Shown here piece by piece: positions 1 through 8,655 of a stretch of 64,000 nucleotides of DNA. A program made the translations under genes and the position numbers. The notes under the pieces were generated by a model. The model saw nothing but the letters and a program-made list of their open reading frames with translations, searched no databases and had not been told where the DNA came from. Positions within the stretch are counted from its first letter, which is position 1, and each line of letters begins with the position of its first letter. The DNA is from a bacterium (lineage in GTDB: Bacteria > Bdellovibrionota_B > Oligoflexia > Silvanigrellales > Silvanigrellaceae): contig RGDM01000001.1 in NCBI GenBank assembly GCA_009918675.1, positions 47,782 to 111,781 on the forward strand. The letters run 5' to 3'.

Positions 1-519
1 TTCAGCTTGCGCCGCAATGGCGAGTCACTCTTGATTTCAAGATCTGGCAAACATAAGCGCTTACTCACGCCGAGTGATTTTCTTCTCGTGGATTTTCAAG
101 GCAAGCCCTGCGCAGCGGTTGCTCCCAAACCAAGCGATGAAACGCTACTCCATGCGCTTATCTATAAACAATGTCCTTGGATACAATCTGTAATTCACTG
201 CCATGCACCAGAACTCGAAGCGCTTGCTCCGCCGAGTGCACAAATCGAGGGGCACGAACTGCTCAAAGCACTTGGGGCCCCTGGACACGAAAGTCCTTGG
301 CTCATCTCAGTCTTTAAAAACAATCAAGATATGAAAGTGCTTGCTGAACAAGTTGACAAACAACTGTTCAAAAAAAGCAAACACGGCCATGGACCAGTTA
401 TGTTCGTCCTCGCTCAACATGGTGTCTACTGCGGCGGAGAGACAGTTGAACGAGCAGAGACCTACCTCGAGTCCTTGCTTCATCTGCTAAAGCACTCCAA
501 AGTGATTCAAAACAAATGA
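1..519 (+). CDS. mtnB: Methylthioribulose-1-phosphate dehydratase, 5' end missing
   Basis: This is a class II aldolase-fold protein that best fits MtnB, which dehydrates 5-methylthioribulose-1-phosphate in the methionine salvage pathway. The reading frame is open to the first base. The first residues (FSLRR, then LLISRSGKHK and LTPSDFLLVD) match the family's N-terminal SGNFS and ISxSGxxKxxL segments, so the true start lies upstream and roughly 20-30 residues are missing. The zinc-ligand region IHCHAPELE is visible, as is a C-terminal QHGVYCGGET segment that would supply the third histidine. The stop overlaps the next gene by four bases (ATGA), suggesting co-translation. Other class II aldolases (fuculose-phosphate aldolase type) are an alternative, but the substrate-loop wording favours MtnB. 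Confidence 0.8.
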   Translation, partial: FSLRRNGESLLISRSGKHKRLLTPSDFLLVDFQGKPCAAVAPKPSDETLLHALIYKQCPWIQSVIHCHAPELEALAPPSAQIEGHELLKALGAPGHESPWLISVFKNNQDMKVLAEQVDKQLFKKSKHGHGPVMFVLAQHGVYCGGETVERAETYLESLLHLLKHSKVIQNK

Positions 520-902
520 CGGTAGAGGAACTTGGCATGCCGATTTCCATTCTCACACTTTTAGGAATTGGACTCGCCGCTGGGATACTCAGCGGGCTTG
601 TCGGAATTGGCGGCGGATTGGTCATTGTTCCGCTGTTGGTGATGCTTGGTGGAATGACTCAAATTTCAGCACAAGGAACATCCATTGGCGCCTTGATTCT
701 GCCGGTCGGAATTTTCGCCGCTATGAAATATTACCGCGCTGGAAATCTCGATATCCGTTCTTCACTTTACATTGCATTCGCAATGGCCTTGGGCGCCTAT
801 TTGGGCGCAACCCTGGCCCTTCAGCTGCCTCAGGACACACTCAAAAAGATTTTTGGTATCGTCCTTGTCTCGGCTGGTCTCAAATTTCTGATCGGCAAGT
901 GA
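516..902 (+). CDS. TauE/SafE-family membrane permease, half-length
   Basis: A 128-residue hydrophobic protein with about four membrane segments. It opens with the glycine-rich signature GILSGLVGIGGGLVIVPLL, typical of the TauE/SafE (DUF81) family of anion and sulfur-compound exporters. Full-length members are about 250 residues with two such halves; this protein has one, so it probably works as a dimer. Half-length members are known in the family. It starts inside the mtnB stop (ATGA overlap) and is probably in the same transcript. A link between methionine salvage and sulfur-compound export is plausible but is inference only. The substrate cannot be read from the sequence. Confidence 0.75.
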   Translation: MTVEELGMPISILTLLGIGLAAGILSGLVGIGGGLVIVPLLVMLGGMTQISAQGTSIGALILPVGIFAAMKYYRAGNLDIRSSLYIAFAMALGAYLGATLALQLPQDTLKKIFGIVLVSAGLKFLIGK

Positions 903-935
903 GTGCCGCCACACAAACTTCATTTTGGAGCATCT

Positions 936-2567
936 ATGTCTACGACACAAAGACCTTCTGTCGCTTATTTCTGCATGGAGTACGGGCTTGATACGGCTCT
1001 TAAAATTTATTGTGGCGGTCTTGGGATCCTGGCCGGCGACACGCTCAAGGGTGCAAAAGACAACAACTTGCCTCTCGTTGGCATCGGGCTCAAATGGAAA
1101 CAAGGATACACCGAGCAAAGAATTGGAGCCGACGGAAAGCCATTCGACTGCTATCACAATTTTCAATATCCAGAGCTTAAAGACACAGGTGTTAAGGTCA
1201 CCGTCAAAATTCGCCAAAACGATGTGACCTGCAAAGTCTGGTTGTGCGACGCGTACAACAACGCTCCACTTTATCTGCTCGACACCGATATACCTGAAAA
1301 TGTAGACAAATGGATCACCGGCCAGCTTTATGGCTGGTTTGGTGAAGAGCGGATTGCGCAAGAGATTGTTTTAGGTGTTGGTGGCGTGCGTGCATTACAA
1401 GCGCTTGGACATCATGTTGATGTTTATCACTTTAATGAAGGCCATGCGGCGCTCGCAGGAATCGAACTGATCCGACAAAAGATGGCGCAAGGACAAAACT
1501 TCGATTCTGCATGGCAGCAAACTCGCCAACAGATCGTTTTTACAACTCACACGCCCATCAAAGAAGGCAACGAGCACCACAACCACGAAATTCTCCAATA
1601 CATGGGTGCAAATCTTGGCTTGAGTATTGAACAACTCTACAGAATTGGCGGCACGCCATTCAACATGACTGTTGCCGGACTGCGACTGTCGCGCAATTCA
1701 AATGCCGTTGCCCAACTTCACGCAGAAACGGCAAACATGATGTGGAGCGATGTGCAAGGTCGTTCGTCGATCGTCGGCATCACAAATGGCATCCACATTC
1801 CGACATGGGTCGACGAGCGTATGCGTCGTTCCTTTGCAAATTTGCAGGACATGTGGACTGCTCACCAAAACGTTAAAAAAGACACTATTGCCTTCATCAA
1901 ACAACGCAGCGGCGTGGAATTAAATCCAGATTCTCTGCTTATTGGTTTCTCGCGTCGAGCTGCTCCATATAAGCGTAGTAACTTGATCTTCGCATACGAA
2001 AACAAGCTTGGCGAAATGCTAAAATCAGGCAAAGTGCAAATTGTCTTTTCTGGCAAAGCCCATCCCCTCGACGACACCGGTAAAGCCATTGTTCACAACC
2101 TCGTGCAAATGTCGCGGCAATATCCAAACAGCGTGGTTTTCCTTGAAAACTATGACATGGACATTGGTCGCGCCCTCACCCGCGGTTGCGATGTGTGGCT
2201 GAACAATCCACGCCGTCCACTTGAAGCCTGCGGAACTTCAGGAATGAAGGCTGCCATGAACGGAGTTCTCAACGTCAGCATTCTTGATGGCTGGTGGCCA
2301 GAAGCCTGCAAGAACGGAGTCAATGGCTGGGCGATTGGTGATGAACAAGTACCACCCAATGTCGCGGCGCAAGATGAGCGCGATGCACTGGCACTTTATA
2401 AAGTGCTCGTCGATGAAGTCATTCCAACGTTCTACAACGATCGGACACGCTGGTTGAATATGATGAAGGCAAGCATTGACTCGTGCACTCAACCCTTTTC
2501 TGTCGACCGTATGCTGACCGAATATTATGAAAACCTTTACAAGGCCCAAGCGCAGATTATTGGCTAA
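936..2567 (+). CDS. glgP: Alpha-glucan (glycogen) phosphorylase, short type
   Basis: A GT35-family phosphorylase that releases glucose-1-phosphate from glycogen or maltodextrins. At 543 residues it is the short bacterial/archaeal type rather than the 800-residue form. It begins with VAYFCMEYGLD and CGGLGILAGDTLK, the standard N-terminal motif. The PLP-lysine block is EACGTSGMKAAMNG with Lys438, followed by LDGWWPEA. ATG 936 is chosen because TTTGGAG sits just upstream and it gives the conserved N terminus; an upstream GTG at 903 would add 11 unconserved residues. The gene follows the permease gene by 33 bases, so it may be the last gene of the mtnB transcript. A stem-loop follows at 2619-2656. 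Confidence 0.9.
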   Translation: MSTTQRPSVAYFCMEYGLDTALKIYCGGLGILAGDTLKGAKDNNLPLVGIGLKWKQGYTEQRIGADGKPFDCYHNFQYPELKDTGVKVTVKIRQNDVTCKVWLCDAYNNAPLYLLDTDIPENVDKWITGQLYGWFGEERIAQEIVLGVGGVRALQALGHHVDVYHFNEGHAALAGIELIRQKMAQGQNFDSAWQQTRQQIVFTTHTPIKEGNEHHNHEILQYMGANLGLSIEQLYRIGGTPFNMTVAGLRLSRNSNAVAQLHAETANMMWSDVQGRSSIVGITNGIHIPTWVDERMRRSFANLQDMWTAHQNVKKDTIAFIKQRSGVELNPDSLLIGFSRRAAPYKRSNLIFAYENKLGEMLKSGKVQIVFSGKAHPLDDTGKAIVHNLVQMSRQYPNSVVFLENYDMDIGRALTRGCDVWLNNPRRPLEACGTSGMKAAMNGVLNVSILDGWWPEACKNGVNGWAIGDEQVPPNVAAQDERDALALYKVLVDEVIPTFYNDRTRWLNMMKASIDSCTQPFSVDRMLTEYYENLYKAQAQIIG

Positions 2568-2924
2568 TCATCTCCACCTTGGCTTTGTTTCGAGACATAC
2601 CTAGAACTGCAACACTTTGGCGAACAACCTGTCCGATTGAGGACGAGTTGTTCGCCCGTTTATTATGAGAGCCATTCCAAATTCTAATCAGTCGAGAGCA
2701 ATGCCCCACGAATGCAGCTCGCGCATGGCTGTTGTTTGGTCTGCTGAATGTTTGAATAAGTTGATGCGAGTTCAATGAACGCTCTCCTTGCCGTCAAGAG
2801 CGAAGCAAGAGTCTTGCGCGATTCGACAACAACTCACGCAACGTTCAGGAATATTTAGCAAAAACAAAAAAACTCGAATTCAATTTCAGCCGATCCGATC
2901 CGATTTTGTGTGGAGGTTTGAAGC
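2568..2924. other. Intergenic region between glgP and the vWA lipoprotein gene
   Basis: No supported gene lies here. The open frames on both strands are short, lack a convincing ribosome site and carry no recognisable motif. The region holds a strong stem-loop at 2619-2656 (listed separately), and its last 35 bases carry the GGAGG ribosome site of the gene starting at 2925. No convincing sigma-70 promoter could be picked by eye. Confidence 0.6.
2619..2656 (+). terminator. Stem-loop after glgP, probable terminator
   Basis: A perfect 10-base inverted repeat (GGCGAACAAC and GTTGTTCGCC) encloses an 18-base loop that can itself pair GTCC with GGAC. It lies about 50 bases after the glgP stop. The following tract (CCGTTTATT) is only weakly T-rich, so termination efficiency is uncertain. 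Confidence 0.55.
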
Positions 2925-3944
2925 ATGCATCACAATTACCTACATCGCGCGTTGCCTCTGGTCGTCGTGCTCCTTGCATTTGGCTGCGGTACCCAACCAC
3001 AATACCAAGCTGTAACCTTGCAACCTAAAAGCAACGTGAAAGCCTCGTCGGCGGGCGAGCAAGTCAACAGAGTGGGCAGCGCGAAGGTCAGCCTTGAAGG
3101 CGCATCAGGAAGCTTGAGCGAAGTTTTTGTCGCCGAACCGCAGGCGGGCAAAATAGACATTGCCTGGATTGTCGACCAATCGGGATCAATGGTTGAAGAG
3201 ACCGCGAATGTTCAAAAAAACCTGAAAAGCTTCATTGGAAGCGTGAATGCAGCGGTGGATGCTCGCCACGCGCTGATTGGCAGCTCAAGCGGCCAGAACG
3301 CACTCAAATTGGATACAATCAACACCACACATAAACAAATCGAATTTCGCGTCGACAGCAATGATGCTCTTCAGATCGCCATCACTGCATTCACAAAAGT
3401 GGGAAATCAATTGCCGAAAGGCGCCAAATCCGACTCAAGCAATACTTTGCAAGGAAGCTTGAACTCATTTTTCCGCGAGGGGGTAAAAGCAGCTGTCGTG
3501 GTTGTCACTGATGACAATGCAAAAGTAATCAACGAAACCAATTTCCTTACGCTTGCCAAAACGGCACTTGCACGCGAACCAATTGTTTTTGCCTTTCGCG
3601 GTGCAAATAAAAACGACCCAAGTAAAAACCCAGCCAACTGTGGCGTTGCTGCGGATGGAGTGGCATACGACAAACTCGCCGAATTCACGAAGGGGCTAAC
3701 CTTCGATATTTGCGATTCGGACTGGAGCAAAAGTTTCGCAAAACTCACAGAAGGTGTGATTGGAGCCGCGAAGAACACATTTCAACTAAAAAGACTTCCC
3801 AGCCAGGTGAGCGAAGTCAGTATCAACGGTGTTAAAATTGAGTCTTCGAAATACTCCGTTATTGGACCGAACGTGACAATTTCTCCGGAAGTTCTCAGCG
3901 CCACATCCAAAAGCGAAATTTCGATAAAATACAATGCTGATTGA
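2925..3944 (+). CDS. Lipoprotein with von Willebrand factor A domain
   Basis: A 339-residue exported protein. The N terminus is a lipoprotein signal (LVVVLLAFGC, lipidated Cys21). It is followed by a low-complexity linker and a vWA domain starting near residue 75. The MIDAS metal site D-x-S-x-S is visible as DQSGS (Asp84, Ser86, Ser88), and a later VVVVTDDNAK strand supplies a second metal-site acidic region. The C-terminal 60 residues (SQVSEVSINGV, then SEISIKYNAD) look like a separate beta-rich domain. GGAGG precedes the ATG. The domain suggests metal-dependent protein binding at the envelope, but the ligand is unknown. It stands alone between glgP and the convergent suf operon, with its terminator inside the neighbouring Rieske gene. 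Confidence 0.85.
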   Translation: MHHNYLHRALPLVVVLLAFGCGTQPQYQAVTLQPKSNVKASSAGEQVNRVGSAKVSLEGASGSLSEVFVAEPQAGKIDIAWIVDQSGSMVEETANVQKNLKSFIGSVNAAVDARHALIGSSSGQNALKLDTINTTHKQIEFRVDSNDALQIAITAFTKVGNQLPKGAKSDSSNTLQGSLNSFFREGVKAAVVVVTDDNAKVINETNFLTLAKTALAREPIVFAFRGANKNDPSKNPANCGVAADGVAYDKLAEFTKGLTFDICDSDWSKSFAKLTEGVIGAAKNTFQLKRLPSQVSEVSINGVKIESSKYSVIGPNVTISPEVLSATSKSEISIKYNAD

Positions 3945-3978
3945 AATTAAGTGCAAAAAACTGCTAACGAACAAAACT

Positions 3979-4323
3979 CTAGTCTTCGTTAGACAAACCA
4001 ACGAAGACTGTTTTTTCACCCTGGAAGTCGCGAATTTCGGTGGGGAACACCTGCAGGGCAACAAAGGCAGGCCCCACCTTGACGCTTCCTCCGCGTGCCA
4101 CATCAAAAATAGCTCTGTGATAGGGGCAAATCATTTCGTGCGTGTCGGGATTCCAAACACCTCGCTCGAGGGGTTTGTCGGCATGTGAACAATTGTTCTC
4201 AAATGCAAAAACCTGCCCTGCCGAGTCAACTGCAAGCAGCAGCGAAAGCCCATCAACAACACAGCGACTGACTTGCTTAGATGTCAACTGAGAAAGCAGC
4301 AATGTTGGATGGAATTGAATCAT
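3979..4323 (-). CDS. Rieske [2Fe-2S] ferredoxin
   Basis: A 114-residue soluble Rieske protein. The cluster ligands are C-x-H (Cys45, His47, in NNCSHADKPL) and C-x2-H (Cys66, His69, in ICPYHRAIFD). The spacing and lack of a membrane anchor resemble dioxygenase-type or NirD-like Rieske ferredoxins. Its ATG overlaps the sufD stop (ATGA), so it is translationally coupled and is the last gene of the suf operon. In several bacteria a Rieske-type protein sits at the end of a suf operon, where it may act as an electron carrier or a cluster target. That role is inferred. A terminator hairpin for the opposing gene overlaps its 3' end. Confidence 0.88.
   Translation of the reverse strand: MIQFHPTLLLSQLTSKQVSRCVVDGLSLLLAVDSAGQVFAFENNCSHADKPLERGVWNPDTHEMICPYHRAIFDVARGGSVKVGPAFVALQVFPTEIRDFQGEKTVFVGLSNED
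3981..4016 (+). terminator. Rho-independent terminator of the vWA lipoprotein gene
   Basis: A perfect 10-base stem (AGTCTTCGTT and AACGAAGACT) with a 9-base loop is followed by G and six T on the plus strand, 36 bases after the vWA gene stop. It lies inside the 3' coding end of the convergent Rieske gene. Confidence 0.8.
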
Positions 4324-5651
4324 TTCAGAACGCGGTTCAAACCTTGATTTAAAAGTGCTTCTGCCCAAACAAACAGAGGCGATTCTTGTGGGATTTGAGA
4401 AAGTCCTTCGAGAACAAACCCACGCACGACCAACTCTTTTGCCGCATGTTCAGAGAATCCACGGGTCATCAAATAGTGAATCTGCTTTGCATCCAATTCG
4501 CCCGTAGCACTTCCGTGCTTACAGGCAACTTCGTCTGGCAAAATCCGCAAGCGGGGCATTGAATCAACACGGGCTCGCTTACTGAGGATCAGGTTTTTGT
4601 TCACCTGTGAAGCATTGGTTTGAACGGCTTCGCGCTCGACATTGATGAGCCCTTGAAAAATGGCCTTTCCTCGTTGCCCAGCCACTACCTTTGCACGCAA
4701 ATGGCTTTGCGCATGTGGCGCCAGGTGATCTTGAAGAGGTTCGTAATCTATGACGGCGTTCTCGCAAGCAACGATCGATGTCCCGCACTGAGCAACAGCT
4801 GCTTCACCTTCAGGTGTGATATTGCTGATCACTCGCAGGGTTGCCGCAGGCACGAAAACCGATGCATCAAAAAATTGAGCGCGGGCTGATAGCTTTACTT
4901 TGCGCTCGAGAAGCATTTTTCCCTGCGCCGCACTTGGGTAGCCTAGATGTCCCCAAAACTGCTTTACGCACGCTTCTCGGCCCAAACGCAGGGTCAGACG
5001 ATGGTGAGCGAATTCAGACGAGCCATGCAGCACAGCAAGCTCGCTGCTGGCGCCCTCGGCAATATCGACTGTGACGTTTGCATAAGATTGCGCAAAGGCT
5101 GAATCGTGTTCAATGGCAATCAACAGCAAAGGTGTGTGCTCAAAGCGAGGGATTCGAATCACTAACTCGCTGGGTGCACAAACCTGCAGTCGCTCGGTCA
5201 GCGCCGCAGAGATTGCGCTGTCACGCAGAATTGAGTCAGGACGCGATGGACGTGATGCAATTTCAAGACGACCTACCCATGAGTCGGCTTCTGCACAGGA
5301 AACGACCGCGAGACTGCCGTTGTTCAACGACAACATCACAAGCCGATTCACATCCAAAAAATCACCAGAATCGTTTTGCTCAGCAGCGAGTTTGTCGCCA
5401 AACAACTTACAAAGAGCTGCGTTCATTTCAGCAGATGAAACAGTTTTGAAGTTAATCTTGTAGGGAGAAGCTGCCAAGTGCGACCCAAGCACGGATTGTC
5501 CAAAACTATTCACAACCTCGCCGTCAGGCAAAAAGAACTGCGAAGCATCGGTCCGCCGCCAATTTTCTTCGGGTCGCTGCGGAAGGGTACTTAAAGCAGA
5601 AACGCGCTCACCAATCGACATAAGTTGAATTTGCGTGTGAGTGGATGTCAT
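4320..5651 (-). CDS. sufD: Fe-S cluster assembly scaffold subunit SufD
   Basis: A 443-residue SufD/SufB-family protein, the partner of SufB and SufC in the SufBC2D scaffold that builds [Fe-S] clusters in the cytoplasm. The C-terminal half has the family core: HLAPHAQSHLRAKVVA, then FQGLINV, then CKHGSATGELD followed by HYLMTRGFSEHAA. The N-terminal half is divergent, as is usual for SufD. It starts inside the SufB stop (TAATG overlap) and overlaps the Rieske gene, so the three genes are tightly coupled. It could be labelled a second SufB, but the operon position and the full-length SufB next door support SufD. Confidence 0.93.
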   Translation of the reverse strand: MTSTHTQIQLMSIGERVSALSTLPQRPEENWRRTDASQFFLPDGEVVNSFGQSVLGSHLAASPYKINFKTVSSAEMNAALCKLFGDKLAAEQNDSGDFLDVNRLVMLSLNNGSLAVVSCAEADSWVGRLEIASRPSRPDSILRDSAISAALTERLQVCAPSELVIRIPRFEHTPLLLIAIEHDSAFAQSYANVTVDIAEGASSELAVLHGSSEFAHHRLTLRLGREACVKQFWGHLGYPSAAQGKMLLERKVKLSARAQFFDASVFVPAATLRVISNITPEGEAAVAQCGTSIVACENAVIDYEPLQDHLAPHAQSHLRAKVVAGQRGKAIFQGLINVEREAVQTNASQVNKNLILSKRARVDSMPRLRILPDEVACKHGSATGELDAKQIHYLMTRGFSEHAAKELVVRGFVLEGLSQIPQESPLFVWAEALLNQGLNRVLK

Positions 5652-7084
5652 TAGCCCACTCCCCCTTCCATTTCCATCTCGATGAGACGATTCAGCTCGA
5701 CCGCGTATTCCATCGGAAGCTCTTTAACGAACTCTTCAATGAAACCATTGACGACCATAAGTGTTGCCTGCCGCTCGCTGAAGCCACGGCTTGTGAGATA
5801 GTAGATCTGGTCTTCTCCCACTTTGCTCACACTCGCTTCGTGGCCGACTTCAACTCCTTCACGCTCTTCAATCTCGATGGTCGGATAGGTATCCGAGCGA
5901 GAATCTCGGTCCATCAACAGTGCATCGCACTGCACTTTACTCTTACATCCAACCATACCTTTGGGAATCTTAACCAAACCGCGATAGGTCGTGACACCGC
6001 CACTTTTTGAAATCGACTTGGAAGTCACGACGCTGGTTGTATGAGGTGCAGCATGAATAATTTTTGAACCAGCATCTTGGTGCATCCCATTGCCGGCAAA
6101 CGCGACAGAAAGAATCTCACCTCGCGCACGCGGACCCATCAAGTAAACTGCTGGATATTTCATCGTCAGCTTGGAACCAATGTTGCCATCGACCCATTCA
6201 ACCACCGCGTCTTCATATGCATACGCGCGCTTGGTCACCAGGTTGAAAATGTTTTTCGACCAGTTTTGAATCGTCGTATATCGAATTTTTGCACCCTTGA
6301 GAGCGATGAGCTCAACAACCGCTGAATGCAAAGAGTCTGAGCGATAGACAGGGGCCGTGCAACCTTCGATATAGTGCACACTTGAACCTTCATCAGCGAT
6401 AATCAAAGTTCGCTCGAACTGCCCCATATTTTCAGTGTTGATGCGGAAATATGCCTGCAGCGGAATATCGACATGCACACCCTTAGGAACGTAAATGAAG
6501 CTACCGCCCGACCAAACCGCAGTGTTAAGCGCCGCAAATTTGTTGTCTTCTGAGGGAATCACAGTGCCAAAATATTTTTCGACAATTTCCGGGTACTGAC
6601 GCAGTCCAGTATCCATATCGAAGAACAACACACCCTGATCTTCAAGGCGTTTTTGCATACTGTGATAGACAACTTCTGATTCAAATTGTGCGGAAACTCC
6701 GGCAAGGAACTTTCGCTCTGCTTCAGGAATACCAAGACGCTCAAAAGTGTCTTTGATTTCTGTGGGAACTTCATCCCAACTGGTACCAACCCGCTCGGTT
6801 GGACGAACGAAATAGTGAATATTGGTGAAATCAATTTCATTCAGTGCCGCAGTGTCACCCCAGGTTGGCATCGGTTTGCTTTGAAAAATTTCAAACGCCT
6901 TCAGACGACGATCAAGCATCCATTGCGGTTCACGCTTGAATTGCGAGATCTCCATCACCATTTCACGGGTCAGGCCCACTTTAGATTTCGCGGCTTTGAA
7001 GACATAGTTTTCAGGCACTGAAAAGCCGTATTTGTAATCGTCGAAATCTGCGTCTCGCTTGGTGTGTGTGAGGATATCGGTCAT
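5651..7084 (-). CDS. sufB: Fe-S cluster assembly scaffold SufB
   Basis: The largest Suf scaffold subunit (477 residues, the usual length). Clear landmarks are [15 protein letters not shown] at the N terminus, [11 protein letters not shown], the [19 protein letters not shown] block, and the C-terminal [20 protein letters not shown] and SRGFSE segments. The Cys in the GCTAPVY block matches a residue important in SufB persulfide handling. ATG 7084 is chosen because GGAAGGAG sits eight bases upstream. It receives sulfur from SufS by way of SufU and forms the SufBC2D complex with its neighbours. It is separated from sufC by 21 bases. Confidence 0.97.
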   Translation of the reverse strand: MTDILTHTKRDADFDDYKYGFSVPENYVFKAAKSKVGLTREMVMEISQFKREPQWMLDRRLKAFEIFQSKPMPTWGDTAALNEIDFTNIHYFVRPTERVGTSWDEVPTEIKDTFERLGIPEAERKFLAGVSAQFESEVVYHSMQKRLEDQGVLFFDMDTGLRQYPEIVEKYFGTVIPSEDNKFAALNTAVWSGGSFIYVPKGVHVDIPLQAYFRINTENMGQFERTLIIADEGSSVHYIEGCTAPVYRSDSLHSAVVELIALKGAKIRYTTIQNWSKNIFNLVTKRAYAYEDAVVEWVDGNIGSKLTMKYPAVYLMGPRARGEILSVAFAGNGMHQDAGSKIIHAAPHTTSVVTSKSISKSGGVTTYRGLVKIPKGMVGCKSKVQCDALLMDRDSRSDTYPTIEIEEREGVEVGHEASVSKVGEDQIYYLTSRGFSERQATLMVVNGFIEEFVKELPMEYAVELNRLIEMEMEGGVG

Positions 7085-7105
7085 GTTGAACTCCTTCCTC
7101 AAAAA

Positions 7106-7870
7106 TTAGTGCGCACTGTTCGCGATTGAACCGTCGGTTGCTTGCCGCACCCATTCATATCCTTCTCGTTCAAGCGCATGCACAAGCGACATGTCACCGC
7201 TGCGGCTCACTTTACCGTCAAGCACCACATGAACTTTATCTGGGTTCACAAAATTCAACAGTCGTTGATAGTGGGTAATAATAACAAATGATGTTCCATC
7301 GCTTTCACGGATCTTCTTAATTGCTTCTGCAACCGTTTTCTGCGCATCGACATCGACACCCGAATCAATTTCGTCAAGAATTGCAACTTTGGGTTTAATC
7401 AACGACAGCTGCAGCATCTCCAGACGCTTCATTTCGCCACCGGAAAAACCATCGTTCAGGTATCGGCTCAGTGCGGAGCGATCAATGCTCAACATTTCTA
7501 ATTTGTCGCGAAGAATTTTGCGGAATTCTGCAACGCCCACCTGCACATTGTGACGAAGGCAATATAGATTGCGCAGATATTCGGAAACACGCAAACCTGG
7601 AATCGAAACCGGGTATTGAAAGGCCAGAAACAAGCCAGCCTTCGCGCGCTCAGCAGTATCCATTTCAGTGATGTCGGTTCCATCAAGAAGAATTCGACCG
7701 GCAGTCCGCTCGTATGATTTATGTCCCATAAGCACATGGCCCAGTGTCGATTTACCCACCCCATTTGGACCCATAATGACGTGAATTTCTCCGGCAGGGA
7801 CCTCAAGATTGACGCCCTTGAGAATTTCTTTGTCAGCAATCTTTGCTTGCAATTCCTGAACAACCAACAT
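7106..7870 (-). CDS. sufC: Fe-S assembly ATPase SufC
   Basis: The ABC-type ATPase of the SufBCD complex (254 residues). Its motifs in order are Walker A GPNGVGKST near residue 34, the Q-loop in LAFQYPVSIPG, the signature FSGGEMKR, Walker B VAILDEIDSGVD and the H-loop IITHYQRLL. SIPG and the DSGVDVDA run are typical of SufC rather than transporter ATPases. It is a soluble, energy-supplying subunit with no membrane partner. It follows sufU by 55 bases. Confidence 0.97.
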   Translation of the reverse strand: MLVVQELQAKIADKEILKGVNLEVPAGEIHVIMGPNGVGKSTLGHVLMGHKSYERTAGRILLDGTDITEMDTAERAKAGLFLAFQYPVSIPGLRVSEYLRNLYCLRHNVQVGVAEFRKILRDKLEMLSIDRSALSRYLNDGFSGGEMKRLEMLQLSLIKPKVAILDEIDSGVDVDAQKTVAEAIKKIRESDGTSFVIITHYQRLLNFVNPDKVHVVLDGKVSRSGDMSLVHALEREGYEWVRQATDGSIANSAH

Positions 7871-7925
7871 TTCAAAACTCCGTCTTCAAGAGGTTGAAAG
7901 CCTCTCTGTTTCAAATTCCAATAAA

Positions 7926-8486
7926 CTATTCCGATGTGATGACTTTCAATTTACGCGCCTTGCTTGTGCAAGGATCAGCCAGTTTGCAAGCTGAAGAATC
8001 TGGCCTTTGCAGACCGTTCTCGTCGAAGTGATCATTGAGAAGCAATTCAAGTGTCTTCCAGGCTAAAGCGGCACACTTTATGCGAACGGGAAACTTGCTC
8101 ACACCATGCAAAGCTTCAACGTCTTCCTCAAGGTCATCTTCTGATTTGATTTCAGAACGGCCGGTATAGATACACTCAACTTTGCTGATGAGTTCGCGCG
8201 CCTCAGTAACCGTTTTGTTGCTGACAGATTCGCACATCATGCTTGTGCTTGCTTGGCTGATGCTGCAGCCGCTCCCCTCGAAATTCAAAAGGATGCGCGG
8301 ATGTTGAGGATCAGATGGAACAGGTTGAACTTGGCAATACAGGGTGATGTTGTCGCCGCACAGAGGGTTTTTTCCCTCCAAGCAAAACTGGCAACCTTCC
8401 ACGCGCCCCTTGCAACGAGGCCGCTTGGAGTGCTCAACAATAATTTCTTGGTACAACTCACCAAGATTTGGAGTTTCCTTGTTCAT
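7926..8486 (-). CDS. sufU: SufU-type sulfur transfer/scaffold protein
   Basis: A 186-residue U-type protein that accepts sulfur from SufS. The three conserved cysteines and the aspartate lie in LCGDN, GSGCSIS and IKCAALAW, giving the zinc-binding/active site seen in SufU. The 18-20 residue insertion between the second and third cysteine typical of SufU against IscU is present. The last 25 residues (SACKLADPCTSKARKL) are an extra tail with two more cysteines. ATG 8486 is favoured over a start at 8504, because AGGACTCC lies just ahead of it. It sits between sufS and sufC. Confidence 0.92.
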   Translation of the reverse strand: MNKETPNLGELYQEIIVEHSKRPRCKGRVEGCQFCLEGKNPLCGDNITLYCQVQPVPSDPQHPRILLNFEGSGCSISQASTSMMCESVSNKTVTEARELISKVECIYTGRSEIKSEDDLEEDVEALHGVSKFPVRIKCAALAWKTLELLLNDHFDENGLQRPDSSACKLADPCTSKARKLKVITSE

Positions 8487-8655
8487 TGTGGAGTCCTGCA
8501 GCATCTCATCAGACCTTCACAAAAAATCATCCCCGTTTACCCCGAATTTAGTTGAAAATTCAGGGTGATTCGTCTCTCAAATTGGGTCTAACATGGGCAA
8601 ATCGGCGTGGCGATGAATTTGCTCATGTCTCATGCTGATATAAAAATTTATGAAA

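Noticed and set aside
762..1361. Minus-strand open frame of about 200 residues over glgP and the permease
   Set aside because: It lies opposite strongly recognised genes, has no ribosome site and no domain.
2788..3015. Short open frame ahead of the vWA lipoprotein
   Set aside because: It is rich in Arg, Gln and Cys in a non-protein-like way and overlaps the well-supported lipoprotein start in another frame.
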